From: Streptomyces sp. ISL-98
GTDB lineage: Bacteria; Actinomycetota; Actinomycetes; Streptomycetales; Streptomycetaceae
Assembly (NCBI RefSeq): GCF_018614055.1
Contig: NZ_JAGGPB010000008.1
Coordinates: forward strand, 1 to 35,289
Direction of reading: 5' to 3'
Length of the DNA stretch: 35,289 nt
The notes under the pieces were generated by a model that was not told where the DNA came from, ran no database searches, and saw only the letters and a program-made list of their open reading frames with translations. A program made the translations under genes and the position numbers. Each line of letters opens with the position of its first letter. Positions within the stretch are counted from its first letter, which is position 1. Below are positions 17,059-24,265 of the stretch, one piece after another.

Positions 17059-17880
17059 CTTCTCCAGACTTCGCCGTGTCTCATTAGACACGGCGGTGGG
17101 GGTTGCTTGTTCGCTTTGGAGATGGAGGAGACGGGCGTTCGTTGCCTGTCCTCCTCATTTGTTCAGCGGATTGTTCTGATTGCTCGCAGGTCGGCCGCGA
17201 AGGGCCGTTAGCTGATCTGTTCGGCCAGGGCGAGGATGATGCCTGAGGGGCCGCGGAGGTAGCAGAGGCGGTAGATGTCCTTGTACTGCGCTACCTCGCC
17301 GATTAGTTCGGCGCCATGGGGGCGCAGGCGGGCGATGGTGTCGTCGATGTCGTCGACGGCGAACATGACACGGTGCAGGCCCAGCGTGTTCGGCGGCGGG
17401 TTGTGCGATCCGTCGCTGATCGCCGCGGGGGTGCGGTACTGCGCGAGCTCCAGCTTGCCGTGGCCGTCCGGGGTCCGCATCATCGCGATGTCGCCGCGGA
17501 CTCCGCCGAGTCCGACGGCCTGGTCCGCGAAGAGGCCCTCGATCTGCGCCTTGCCTTCGACCTCCATACGCAGTTCGGTGAAGAAGGTGACGGCGGCGTC
17601 CAGGTCTTCGACAACGATGCCGACGTTGTCCATCCGCTGAAGCGTCATGGAGGTTCTCCCTCTGCGTTGCGCGGCCCTTTGAGGCCACCGGTATACCGAG
17701 GACGGAGCCGGCGGCCCGTTCTCGACACCCGTGAACGGGCTGAGTTCCGGAGACCCGCTTCTGGCCCCGCCCTGGGGTGCCCCAATCGCCGAACGAGAAC
17801 CCGCCCATACACGACACAAACAGTCAAGGGAGCCCTCTATCGGGCATCCGAATGAGACACCCCCAGAGGGTCCGGAGAAC
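17059..17880. mobile_element. inverted-repeat element carrying only a VOC gene
   Basis: The left end on + is CTTCTCCAGAC, then 6 bp, then GTGTCTCATT. The right end on the reverse strand is GTTCTCCGGAC, then 9 bp, then GTGTCTCATT. The flanking sequence CGTC (17055-17058 and 17881-17884; five bases CCGTC if the end is set one base in) is duplicated. Excising the element joins EAKF-DGYRALLF, a perfect DNA ligase motif I. Inside are a VOC gene and about 200 bp without a clear gene; no transposase is present, so movement would need one in trans. A 10-bp-stem palindrome around CATT lies at 17072-17095. Confidence 0.75.
17208..17648 (-). CDS. VOC family protein, cargo of the inverted-repeat element
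   Basis: The product is 146 residues from ATG 17648, with GGGAGAA upstream. It begins MTLQRMDNVGIVVEDLDAAV, has MMRTPDGHGKLELAQYRTPA, then LHRVMFAVDDIDDTIARLRP and ends YLRGPSGIILALAEQIS. This is the two-module VOC fold (glyoxalase/bleomycin-resistance superfamily), with likely metal ligands His, Glu and the final Glu region. The true substrate is unknown. A longer frame to 17819 exists, but its extra 57 residues lack protein character. The gene has been delivered into the ligase gene by the surrounding element. Confidence 0.85.
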   Translation of the reverse strand: MTLQRMDNVGIVVEDLDAAVTFFTELRMEVEGKAQIEGLFADQAVGLGGVRGDIAMMRTPDGHGKLELAQYRTPAAISDGSHNPPPNTLGLHRVMFAVDDIDDTIARLRPHGAELIGEVAQYKDIYRLCYLRGPSGIILALAEQIS

Positions 17881-17881
17881 C

Positions 17882-17986
17882 GTCGAACTTGGCCTCGAAC
17901 GCCAGCCCGCCGGGCAGCACCCCCGGTCCGGGAACGGTCTCGCGGGCCTGCGCGAGCATCGGCTCCAGCACAGGACGCAGCATCAT
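17882..17986 (-). pseudogene. ATP-dependent DNA ligase, N-terminal part
   Basis: The frame from ATG 17986 reads MMLRPVLEPMLAQARETVPG and ends GGLAFEAKFDG, the start of an ATP-dependent ligase through motif I with the catalytic Lys. It then runs into the mobile element. Together with 16144-17053 it makes a ligase of about 338 residues, normal for the LigC type. Confidence 0.8.
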
Positions 17987-17990
17987 CGGG

Positions 17991-18075
17991 TCAGGCGTCC
18001 GGGGTCGGCTGGTAGGCGCCGTAGAAGCGGTCGGCGGTGCCGTCCGGCAGTAGTACCCAGGAGGCGGCGAGGTCG
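17991..18075 (-). pseudogene. C-terminal fragment upstream of the ligase
   Basis: The minus strand reads ASWVLLPDGTADRFYGAYQP and TPDA with stop TGA at 17991-17993, 4 bp before the ligase start. It looks like the tail of a gene once translationally linked to the ligase. Its front was lost at about 18080, where the sequence changes to a + strand VOC fragment. Identity unknown. Confidence 0.4.
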
Positions 18076-18084
18076 CAGGCGGAT

Positions 18085-18532
18085 CGCCCGCGCAGAGATC
18101 GCAGTCGTGCAGACCCCAGACGGCTACGGACGACTCAAGCTGACGAAGTTCCACACGCAGGCAAGCCAGGGCGGCACCGGAACGCCCCGGCGAACACGCC
18201 CGGCATTCGCCATGTCGCATTCGCCGTCGACGACATTGACGCTGTCTTCGCCGGCCGACGAGCCCGCGGCAGCGGAGCTCGTCGGCGAGCTGGAGCGCTA
18301 CGAGGACAGCTACCGGCTCAGCTACGTCCGCGGTCCGGAAGGAATCATCGTCGAGCTGGCGGAGCCCCGCGCACAGGAGCGGCCGTGGCTAAGCCCGTTC
18401 CTCAAGGACCGCAGTCGGACCTGGCTTCAGCGGGCCGCACACAAGCGGGACCGCGCAGCGGTCAAGCTGGCACTGCGCACCAGCAGCGAGCCGCCCCGCC
18501 CAGCGCGCCGCATCGACCGCGACGCGCACTGA
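18085..18532 (+). pseudogene. VOC family protein, truncated and frameshifted
   Basis: Readable parts in order: AEIAVVQTPDGYGRLKLTKF, then in another frame NTPGIRHVAFAVDDIDAVFA, then back in the first frame ELVGELERYEDSYRLSYVRG and PEGIIVELAEPRAQERPWLS. This is a homologue of the VOC protein at 17208-17648, on the opposite strand, missing its first ~45 residues and carrying two compensating shifts. A ~50-residue basic extension follows to the TGA at 18530-18532. Confidence 0.7.
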
Positions 18533-19175
18533 CCCAGCCTCAGCACCCCGAAACTGCCTCGCCTATTGGGCGGAGCCGTTTCGCGTTTCCACGCCCGGGA
18601 CAGTCGGCTGACGGGCAGCGGTCAAGTGAGAGCCTCGCCAACGGGGGCGGCGAGGCGTGCTGAGCGCGGCGCTCCGTCGGCGACCGGACGGCTCCGGTAC
18701 TCGGCCGGGCACGCGCTCGGCGGAGGCGAGGCCGGCGGACAGGGACGCCGGGAAGGAACGGGAAGCGGGAGCCGAGGAGTGGAAGGCGAGGCGAGGGAGG
18801 GACGACAGAGCGAGCAGGCCGCGCCGGGCCGTCAGACATAAAGCCTCTTCCTCCGGCTATCGCGGAGAAAGAGGTGTCGTCGAGCGAAAGGGGCTTGCCC
18901 ATGAGGTCTGACCAGGCAAAACGCTCAAGATCACAAAAAAGGGGGGTTCACACCTCCGGTAGCACCTCCGGTGCAACCCTCGATCCCCCTGCGGAGACAA
19001 CGGTGCAGACAACTGTGGGTGCAACCCTCATCTCGGGTGCACCGCGACAGGCTTGCCCAGGGTGCCTAGCAGCGATAGTTGTCACCTCCCGGCGCGAACT
19101 GTCACCGCGCGTTCGTGGGCGTTCCGCAGGGAAAGGCACCAGCGGGTGCGGAGCGGGACGCCGTAGCCTGGCGTT
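18533..19175. other. 643-bp non-coding stretch with hairpin and direct repeats
   Basis: No convincing gene. A terminator-like hairpin lies at 18844-18874 (CCTCTT and CTCCG arms pairing with CGGAG and AAGAGG). From 18951 there are direct repeats: CACCTCCGGT at 18951 and 18963, GGTGCAACCCTC at 18970 and 19018, and a partial GGGTGCACC at 19035. These may be regulator-binding sites for the gene at 19176. Just before ATG 19176 the sequence GTAGCCTGGCGTT has a -10-like TAGCCT, fitting a leaderless transcript. Confidence 0.45.
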
Positions 19176-19968
19176 ATGCCCTAATTTGCGCACGACGAGG
19201 CCACTGCTCGGCGCGCTCTCGATGTCATCGACCAGCTTCTTGCTGCACGGGAACAGATCGCGACCGGTGAAGGTGACATCTCTTTCCTCAAGGACCACGA
19301 GCCTGTGGCCCTGGCCGCTTGGAGCTGGTGGATGCTCATCGGCGACTCCGCGCGAGTGGTGCGGGAAGAGACTATGAAGGGCAACGGCTTCGTCGTCGCG
19401 CCCGTGATGCGGAACCTGATGACGCACACGGTGGCTTTCGCCCGGCTCGTCGACGGTGGCGAGACGGCGATCAAGGCGTTGAACGCCTACAGCGACGAGC
19501 AGATCCTCAAGCTGATCAACAACGCCAGGGCGGCCGGATGGGACGTCGGCGGAGATCCCGTCGAGGCCCACGTCCGCAACGCGATCAACGACCGCGTCAC
19601 CGATGACCCGGCGGTCGAGCGGCTGAAGAACGAGATCCGCAACACCGCCCAGCTGATGGCGGCGTTCGACGAGCAGGATGCATATCTGCCCTTCCGGCAC
19701 CTCGTACTCTCACACCACGCGAGAGACCGCGCGGCTCTACCTGCACTCAGCCGCGTCGGGTGCATGGGAGATCCGCAACCGGCCCAACCTGAGCGGTCCG
19801 AACAACATCATCTGGACAGCGGTGTGCCTGATCCATTCGGGCAGGGTCATCGACTCCATCCTCATCGGCCAGCCGCTCGCCGAGCAGCTCGATGAGGTCA
19901 CCGCCCACCTTGGGCTACCCGCCGACATCATGCCCACGCGCCCCAGTCGTAACGACCACGGCACCTGA
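19176..19968 (+). pseudogene. hypothetical protein with early stop and frameshift
   Basis: From ATG 19176 the frame is ATG CCC TAA and then continues as good coding sequence: FAHDEATARRALDVIDQLLA, EQIATGEGDISFLKDHEPVA, then ALAAWSWWMLIGDSARVVRE. Around 19700 the sense frame changes to one giving RETARLYLHSAASGAWEIRN and IIWTAVCLIHSGRVIDSILI, ending at 19968. A start at GTG 19305 would give a shortened product. Corrected length is about 260 residues. No known family is recognised; it is mostly helical and soluble. Confidence 0.5.
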
Positions 19969-20059
19969 TCCGACCCGCGGTGCGGGCCGGTCCCGCAACA
20001 GGCCACAGCCCGGCAGCGTTCCAGGTGCGATCACCGCTGGTCAGGAGTGCGATGGGATC

Positions 20060-20942
20060 ATGCCGCAGACCATTGCTAGGTTGTCGATTTCCTGGGGTCT
20101 GGTGGTGATCCCGGTGACCGTGCACGCCGCGACCACGCCTCACCCGGTCCCACCGCACCAGTTCCACACACGGTGTGGAGGCGGCCGCGTACGGCTGCGG
20201 CGCTATTGCGAACGCGAGGGGATCGAAATCCCGACGAAGTAGCGCCTGGGTGGGAGTCCGACGACGGGCGGGTAGTTGTTCTCTCGGAGCAGGACCTCGC
20301 CGATCTGCCGCTGCCGAGCTCCCCCAAAGCCATCGAGGTCCTGGCCTTCGTGCCCCCGGACCGGATCGACCCGATGCTGCAACACAAGCCCTACCACCTC
20401 GGCGTCGGCGACCCGGCCGCCGCGCGTCCGTACGCCCTGCTGCGCGACCCGATGCGCGAGAGCGGCCTGGTGGCCGTCGTACGGGTGACGCTGCGCACCC
20501 GCGAATCCCTGGCCCTGCTGCGGGTCCGAGACCAAGTGATCGGAATGCAGACATTGTTGTGGCCCGATGAGCTGCGCGGCACGGAGGACGTCGCCGTTCC
20601 GTACACCGTACACCGAGCCGCCGCGACGCCAGGAGCTCCAGATGGCCCGCTCTCTGATGGACGCGGTTACCGCCGACTTCCGCCTGGAGGAGGAGCACGA
20701 CGCCTACCGGCACGCCTTGGAGCAGGTCGTGGCCGCCCGGCTGGAGGGGCTTGGAGCCGCCCCGTGCCCCCGATACCGTGCCGGTCGGAGGCGGCGGGGT
20801 CGTGGACTTGATGGCGGCCCTGGAACAGAGCGTGGAGGCAGCGAAGTCTCGCCGCCGTACCAGCCCGGCCGCGAAGGGAGCGCCGGCGAAGAAGACGGGG
20901 AAGGCCAAGCCGAAGGCGCCGGGGAACGGGCCCACCGGCTGA
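20060..20942 (+). pseudogene. ku: Ku protein (NHEJ), three frameshifts
   Basis: ATG 20060 begins MPQTIARLSISWGLVVIPVT, the Ku beta-barrel start. The sense frame shifts near 20232 (1 base missing), giving DEVAPGWESDDGRVVVLSEQ and DPMLQHKPYHLGVGDPAAAR; again near 20600, giving PPRRQELQMARSLMDAVTAD; and near 20747 (1 extra base), giving VVDLMAALEQSVEAAKSRRR and a Lys-rich tail. Corrected length is about 290 residues, normal for bacterial Ku, which bridges DNA ends and recruits the ligase. The ligase gene nearby is also broken, so this NHEJ unit is dead as sequenced. Confidence 0.85.
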
Positions 20943-21185
20943 TTGCTGGGCGGACTTCCCCCATCGCGCGACCGGGCACGCCGGGACACGCCACCGGGCG
21001 CCGTTGGGTCTGTTCTCCCCTGCCGCCCGGGGAGTCCCAGCGTGCGACGAAGTCCGCCAGGGCGCGGCGCGTCCATCTTCACGTGCGATCCGCTCGGCGA
21101 GCACCTGACGGTCGACGTGTACCCGTCCGCGGTTGTTCCAGGTCAGGGGGTTGGGCAAGCCTTCGGTAAGAGGCCGGGCAAGTGT
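20943..21185. other. region after ku without a clear gene
   Basis: The minus strand has a short readable run (NPLTWNNRGRVHVDRQVLAE, then RIAREDGRAA) and, one frame over, ALADFVARWDSPGGRGEQTQ. This may be a frameshifted fragment of a minus-strand gene. Not assigned. Confidence 0.25.
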
Positions 21186-21288
21186 GACTGAGGCTTCAGT
21201 TGGCGGATGAGCGCCGTGGTTGGCGGGACAGAGCTTCTGGTTGGCGAGCGGAGCGACTGTGCGACTTCTCGCCTGTAGTTTCCTGTAC
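21186..21288 (-). repeat. intergenic 20-bp unit repeat, copy 1
   Basis: Read on the minus strand: leader CTACAGGCGAGAAGTCGCAC, then three tandem units CGCCAACCAGAAGCTCTGTC (21246-21226, 21 bp with a further C), CGCCAACCACGGCGCTCATC (21225-21206) and CGCCAACTGAAGCCTCAGTC (21205-21186). The 38-bp core is repeated in inverted orientation at 23157-23194 with one mismatch, so it brackets the LysR/GATase pair. Confidence 0.8.
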
Positions 21289-21327
21289 GGGGCAGGTCGG
21301 ACACGGTGCGTGCTGGCTCCACTGTGG

Positions 21328-22212
21328 TCACCTCGGTCGCAGGGCGTCGAGGAGTTCGGCGGCGGGGGTGGTGGGTGTGCGGGGGTGGAGGAGTTCGGTG
21401 CGGTGCACGATGCGGGGCTCGGTGATGGGTACGGCCGCGATGCCGGGGAGGTCTCCGGCTGCGGGCAGGGCGGCAGTGGTGAGGCCGGCTCCGGCGGCCA
21501 CCAGGACGGACAGTCCGCGGATGTCGGTTCCGGTGTAGGTGAGTTGGTGGCCGAAGCCGTCGGACTGGGCGGCGGCCCGGAGTTGGGCCAGGGGCACGGC
21601 GGCGTCGGGTGCGTCGATCCAGCGGGCGGCGGCGAGGTCGGCCAGCCGCAGCGCCGGACGGCCGGCGAGCGGGTGGGTGGCGGGCAGTAGTACCGCGAGA
21701 GGTTCCTCGCTGACGGGAAAGGCGGGCAGAGGGCCGGCGTCGGGCAGCGGCAGTGGATCGCTGGGCGCCACCGCGCCGTCGACCAGCGCCAGGTCCGCCG
21801 CGCCGGTCAGCACTGCCTGGATGGCCTCGGCGCGGCCGCACACCCGCACAGAGGCCGCGAGCTGCGGGGTCGCGGTGCGGGCGCGTACCAGCGCGAGCGC
21901 GGTGGCGGGTGTCAGCGCGCCCGGAGTGCAGGCCAACGCGAGTCGCCCCGGGCGCACCTGCCGCAAGCGCGCGATGTCGGCCCGCGCCGCGTCCAGGCGC
22001 AGCAGCAGCGGCCGGGCGTGCTCCAGCAGTCGCTCGCCCGCCTCGCTCGGCGCTACCGGGCGGCGGGTGAGCAGCGGCGCCTCCAGGTCGGCCTCGAGGG
22101 CGGCGATGTGCTGTGAGACCGCGGACTGGGTGTAACCGAGGGCCTGGGCGGCGGCGGAGAAGGAACGATGGTCGACTACGGCGACGAAAGTACGCAGCTG
22201 CTGCGGATCCAT
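21328..22212 (-). CDS. LysR-family transcriptional regulator
   Basis: The 294-residue protein from ATG 22212 starts MDPQQLRTFVAVVDHRSFSA, with the LysR helix-turn-helix AAAQALGYTQSAVSQHIAAL in the first 60 residues and a periplasmic-binding-protein-like effector domain after it. Ten extra residues from a GTG at 22242 are possible but unlikely. It is divergent from the GATase-like gene 76 bp away, its probable target. The intergenic sequence between the two has AT-rich segments (ATGAATATCAGTATCC) suitable for a LysR site. Confidence 0.9.
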   Translation of the reverse strand: MDPQQLRTFVAVVDHRSFSAAAQALGYTQSAVSQHIAALEADLEAPLLTRRPVAPSEAGERLLEHARPLLLRLDAARADIARLRQVRPGRLALACTPGALTPATALALVRARTATPQLAASVRVCGRAEAIQAVLTGAADLALVDGAVAPSDPLPLPDAGPLPAFPVSEEPLAVLLPATHPLAGRPALRLADLAAARWIDAPDAAVPLAQLRAAAQSDGFGHQLTYTGTDIRGLSVLVAAGAGLTTAALPAAGDLPGIAAVPITEPRIVHRTELLHPRTPTTPAAELLDALRPR

Positions 22213-22288
22213 GAATATCAGTATCCCTGATGCTGGATGCATGAATCATCGTTGGACGTGATGCAGGCGGGCGGCTCAGGATGGCCGC

Positions 22289-23008
22289 ATGACATACACC
22301 GCCCGCGTCGCCCTGGTCGGCGACCGCTCGCCCAACGTCCGTTCCCACACCCGCATCCCGGGCCTGCTCGACGGGCTGCGCGAGCGTGACGGCCTGGACC
22401 TGGACGCCTACTGGATCCCCACCCAGGATGTTGCGGACCACACGACCCTGGCCGGGTTCGATGCGATCTGGGTGCTGCCCGGCAGCCCCTACCGCAGCGA
22501 GGCCGGCGCGCTCACGGCCATCCGCACCGCCCGCGAGGACCGCATCCCCCTGCTCGGCACCTGCGCCGGCTTCCAGCATGTCCTGCTCGAATACGCCCGC
22601 AACGTGGCCGGGCTGGCAACGGCCGGTCACGCGGAGAACGCGCCCGACACGTCGGCGGCCGACGCCGTAGTGGTGCCGCTTGCGTGCTCCCTGGTCGGTC
22701 ACGAGGGCACGATCGAGCTGACCGCGGGCTCCCGCGCCGAAGCGCTCATCGGCGCCGAGCGATCCATCGAGCGCTACCACTGCAACTTCGGCGCCAGCCC
22801 CCACTACGTTCAGCTGCTGCACAGCCACGGGCTGCACTTCACCGGCACCGACACCGACGGCGAGGTGCGGATCGCCGAACTGCCGGAGCACCCGTTCTTC
22901 CTCGCCACCCTCTTCCAGCCGGAACTCGCCGGCGACGGCACCCGCCCGCACCCCCTCATCCGCGGCCTCGCGGCGGCCGCCGTCGCCCAGGCGAAGGCGG
23001 CGGCATGA
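22289..23008 (+). CDS. class I glutamine amidotransferase-like protein (CTP synthase C-domain related)
   Basis: The 239-residue product starts MTYTARVALVGDRSPNVRSH. The nucleophile elbow is LLGTCAGFQHVLLEYARN with Cys92, and a late ATLFQPELAG supplies the Glu. In CTP synthase the last motif is HPE; here Gln replaces His, as I recall for the stand-alone group related to the CTP synthase C-terminal region. Glutaminase activity is therefore uncertain. Divergent LysR gene upstream; an ATGA overlap at the stop opens a 61-codon frame (23005-23190), but that frame runs into repeat copy 2 and is probably not real. Confidence 0.8.
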   Translation: MTYTARVALVGDRSPNVRSHTRIPGLLDGLRERDGLDLDAYWIPTQDVADHTTLAGFDAIWVLPGSPYRSEAGALTAIRTAREDRIPLLGTCAGFQHVLLEYARNVAGLATAGHAENAPDTSAADAVVVPLACSLVGHEGTIELTAGSRAEALIGAERSIERYHCNFGASPHYVQLLHSHGLHFTGTDTDGEVRIAELPEHPFFLATLFQPELAGDGTRPHPLIRGLAAAAVAQAKAAA

Positions 23009-23138
23009 CCGGCCTCAAGCGTCTATTGAGCGCCTACCTGCATCTGTGCACGGTCCCCGACGCCCACGGCGCCAGCCCGCTGGCCTCCACCCGCGACACA
23101 GGGTTCCCTAGGCTGCCGGACGGCACACCCCACGCACC

Positions 23139-23200
23139 TGTCAACCACGACGCTCAGTCCCGCCAACCACTGCGCTCATCCGCCAACTGAAGCCACAGCA
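23139..23200 (+). repeat. intergenic 20-bp unit repeat, copy 2
   Basis: Three tandem units on +: GTCAACCACGACGCTCAGTC (23140-23159), CGCCAACCACTGCGCTCATC (23161-23180) and CGCCAACTGAAGCCACAGCA (23181-23200). Units 2 and 3 are the inverted counterpart of copy 1. Confidence 0.8.
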
Positions 23201-23372
23201 AGTGTGGTCGGGTGCGCTACCTGGCCCGGATGAACAACTTCGATGCTCAGATTCCGGTCGCCCTCACCGCGCTGCGGCCTCTCCGGCCCGGGGCAGGGTG
23301 GGCAGCTGGTATCCCGGTGCCCGTTCCGCGGCGGCAAGGACCCACCAGGCGCGGGTGGCCTCAGTCGTCGCT

Positions 23373-24005
23373 TCAGACACCGCGATCGGGTGCGCTCATG
23401 TCCCCCGTCGCGGGAGTGCCGTCGGCGAGCCCGTAGCGCAGGTACACGGTGCCCTTCGGGCTGGCTACCGGGGGTGCGAGGAGCGTGACGTTGGTGGGCA
23501 CCGCGCCATCGTCGAACACCTTCTTCCCGACGCCGAGCACGATCGGATGCAGCCAGAGGTCGAGACGGTCGAAGAGCTTCTCTCGCAGGAGGGTCTGCAC
23601 GAGGTTCAGGCTCCCGACGACCTTCACGTGCTCGTGCCGGTCACGGATCTCACGCACCGCGTCGGCGAGGTCCGGGCCGAGCTGCGTGGACCCGGCCCAC
23701 GAGAGGTCGGGCCTGCCGCGGGACGCCACGTACTTCGGGACGCTGTTAAAGAGTGTGGCGATCTCGTTGTCCTCGCCGCCCTCCTGGTGAGGCCAGTAGG
23801 CAGCGAAGATGTCGTACGTCCGCCGACCGAGCAGGAGGGCGTCCGTGCCCTCGTACGCGGCACCGACCTGCGCCCCGGCAACCTCGTCCAGCAGGGGCGC
23901 CTGCCAGCCGCCGAACGGGAACCCCACCGGGTCCTCGTCGGGGCCGCCGGGCGCCTGCCCGACGAGGTCGAGGGTCGCGAACAGCTCGATGTGGATGAGG
24001 CCCAT
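23373..24005 (-). CDS. dihydrofolate reductase family protein (RibD C-domain type)
   Basis: The 210-residue protein starts MGLIHIELFATLDLVGQAPG. Motifs: LDEVAGAQVGAAYEGTDALL followed by LGRRTYDIFAAYWP (the GRxTY nucleotide-binding turn), VKVVGSLNLVQTLLREKLFD (GSxxLxxxLL) and LDLWLHPIVLGVGKKVF. This group resembles the reductase half of RibD but is stand-alone and common as a paralogous family in Streptomyces; the substrate is unknown. ATG 24005. It lies alone between repeat copies 2 and 3. Confidence 0.85.
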   Translation of the reverse strand: MGLIHIELFATLDLVGQAPGGPDEDPVGFPFGGWQAPLLDEVAGAQVGAAYEGTDALLLGRRTYDIFAAYWPHQEGGEDNEIATLFNSVPKYVASRGRPDLSWAGSTQLGPDLADAVREIRDRHEHVKVVGSLNLVQTLLREKLFDRLDLWLHPIVLGVGKKVFDDGAVPTNVTLLAPPVASPKGTVYLRYGLADGTPATGDMSAPDRGV

Positions 24006-24115
24006 GGCTTACTCCCGATGAGTCGATTGTCTCCCTCAAGAGATAGACCTGCGGGCGCCCGCAGACTCATCGCCGCGACGGAACCCGGTTTCACCCCGTC
24101 GGCCGCGATTCACCG

Positions 24116-24196
24116 GGCTGGCCGCTCCCCCTGCGGGCCACCTCAGCGCTCACCCGGGCCAACTAGAACGCTCAGGGGCCATCTACAGCGCTCAGT
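24116..24196 (+). repeat. intergenic 20-bp unit repeat, copy 3
   Basis: Leader GGCTGGCCGCTCCCCCTGCG (24116-24135), then units GGCCACCTCAGCGCTCACCC (24136, 21-bp step), GGCCAACTAGAACGCTCAGG (24157-24176) and GGCCATCTACAGCGCTCAGT (24177-24196). Leader and units match copy 6 (28476-28553) closely. Confidence 0.85.
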
Positions 24197-24265
24197 GACA
24201 CCCTGTGACTGGGCATTTCGAGTTGGCATCATCCGACAGATGACGTGCTCAGCACGGGGTGGTGC

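Noticed and set aside
16144..17091. Ligase frame from ATG 17091 as a functional short ligase
   Set aside because: The residue at the catalytic Lys position of KxDG is Glu (LEKDG) because of the insertion, and the true N-terminus is found on the far side of the element.
21143..22951. 602-codon minus-strand frame across LysR and GATase
   Set aside because: Low-complexity Arg/Pro/Gly shadow; the LysR gene is in a different frame of the same strand.
23005..23190. 61-codon frame overlapping the GATase stop (ATGA)
   Set aside because: The last third is the repeat copy 2 sequence and the product has no recognisable fold; start coupling alone is not enough.
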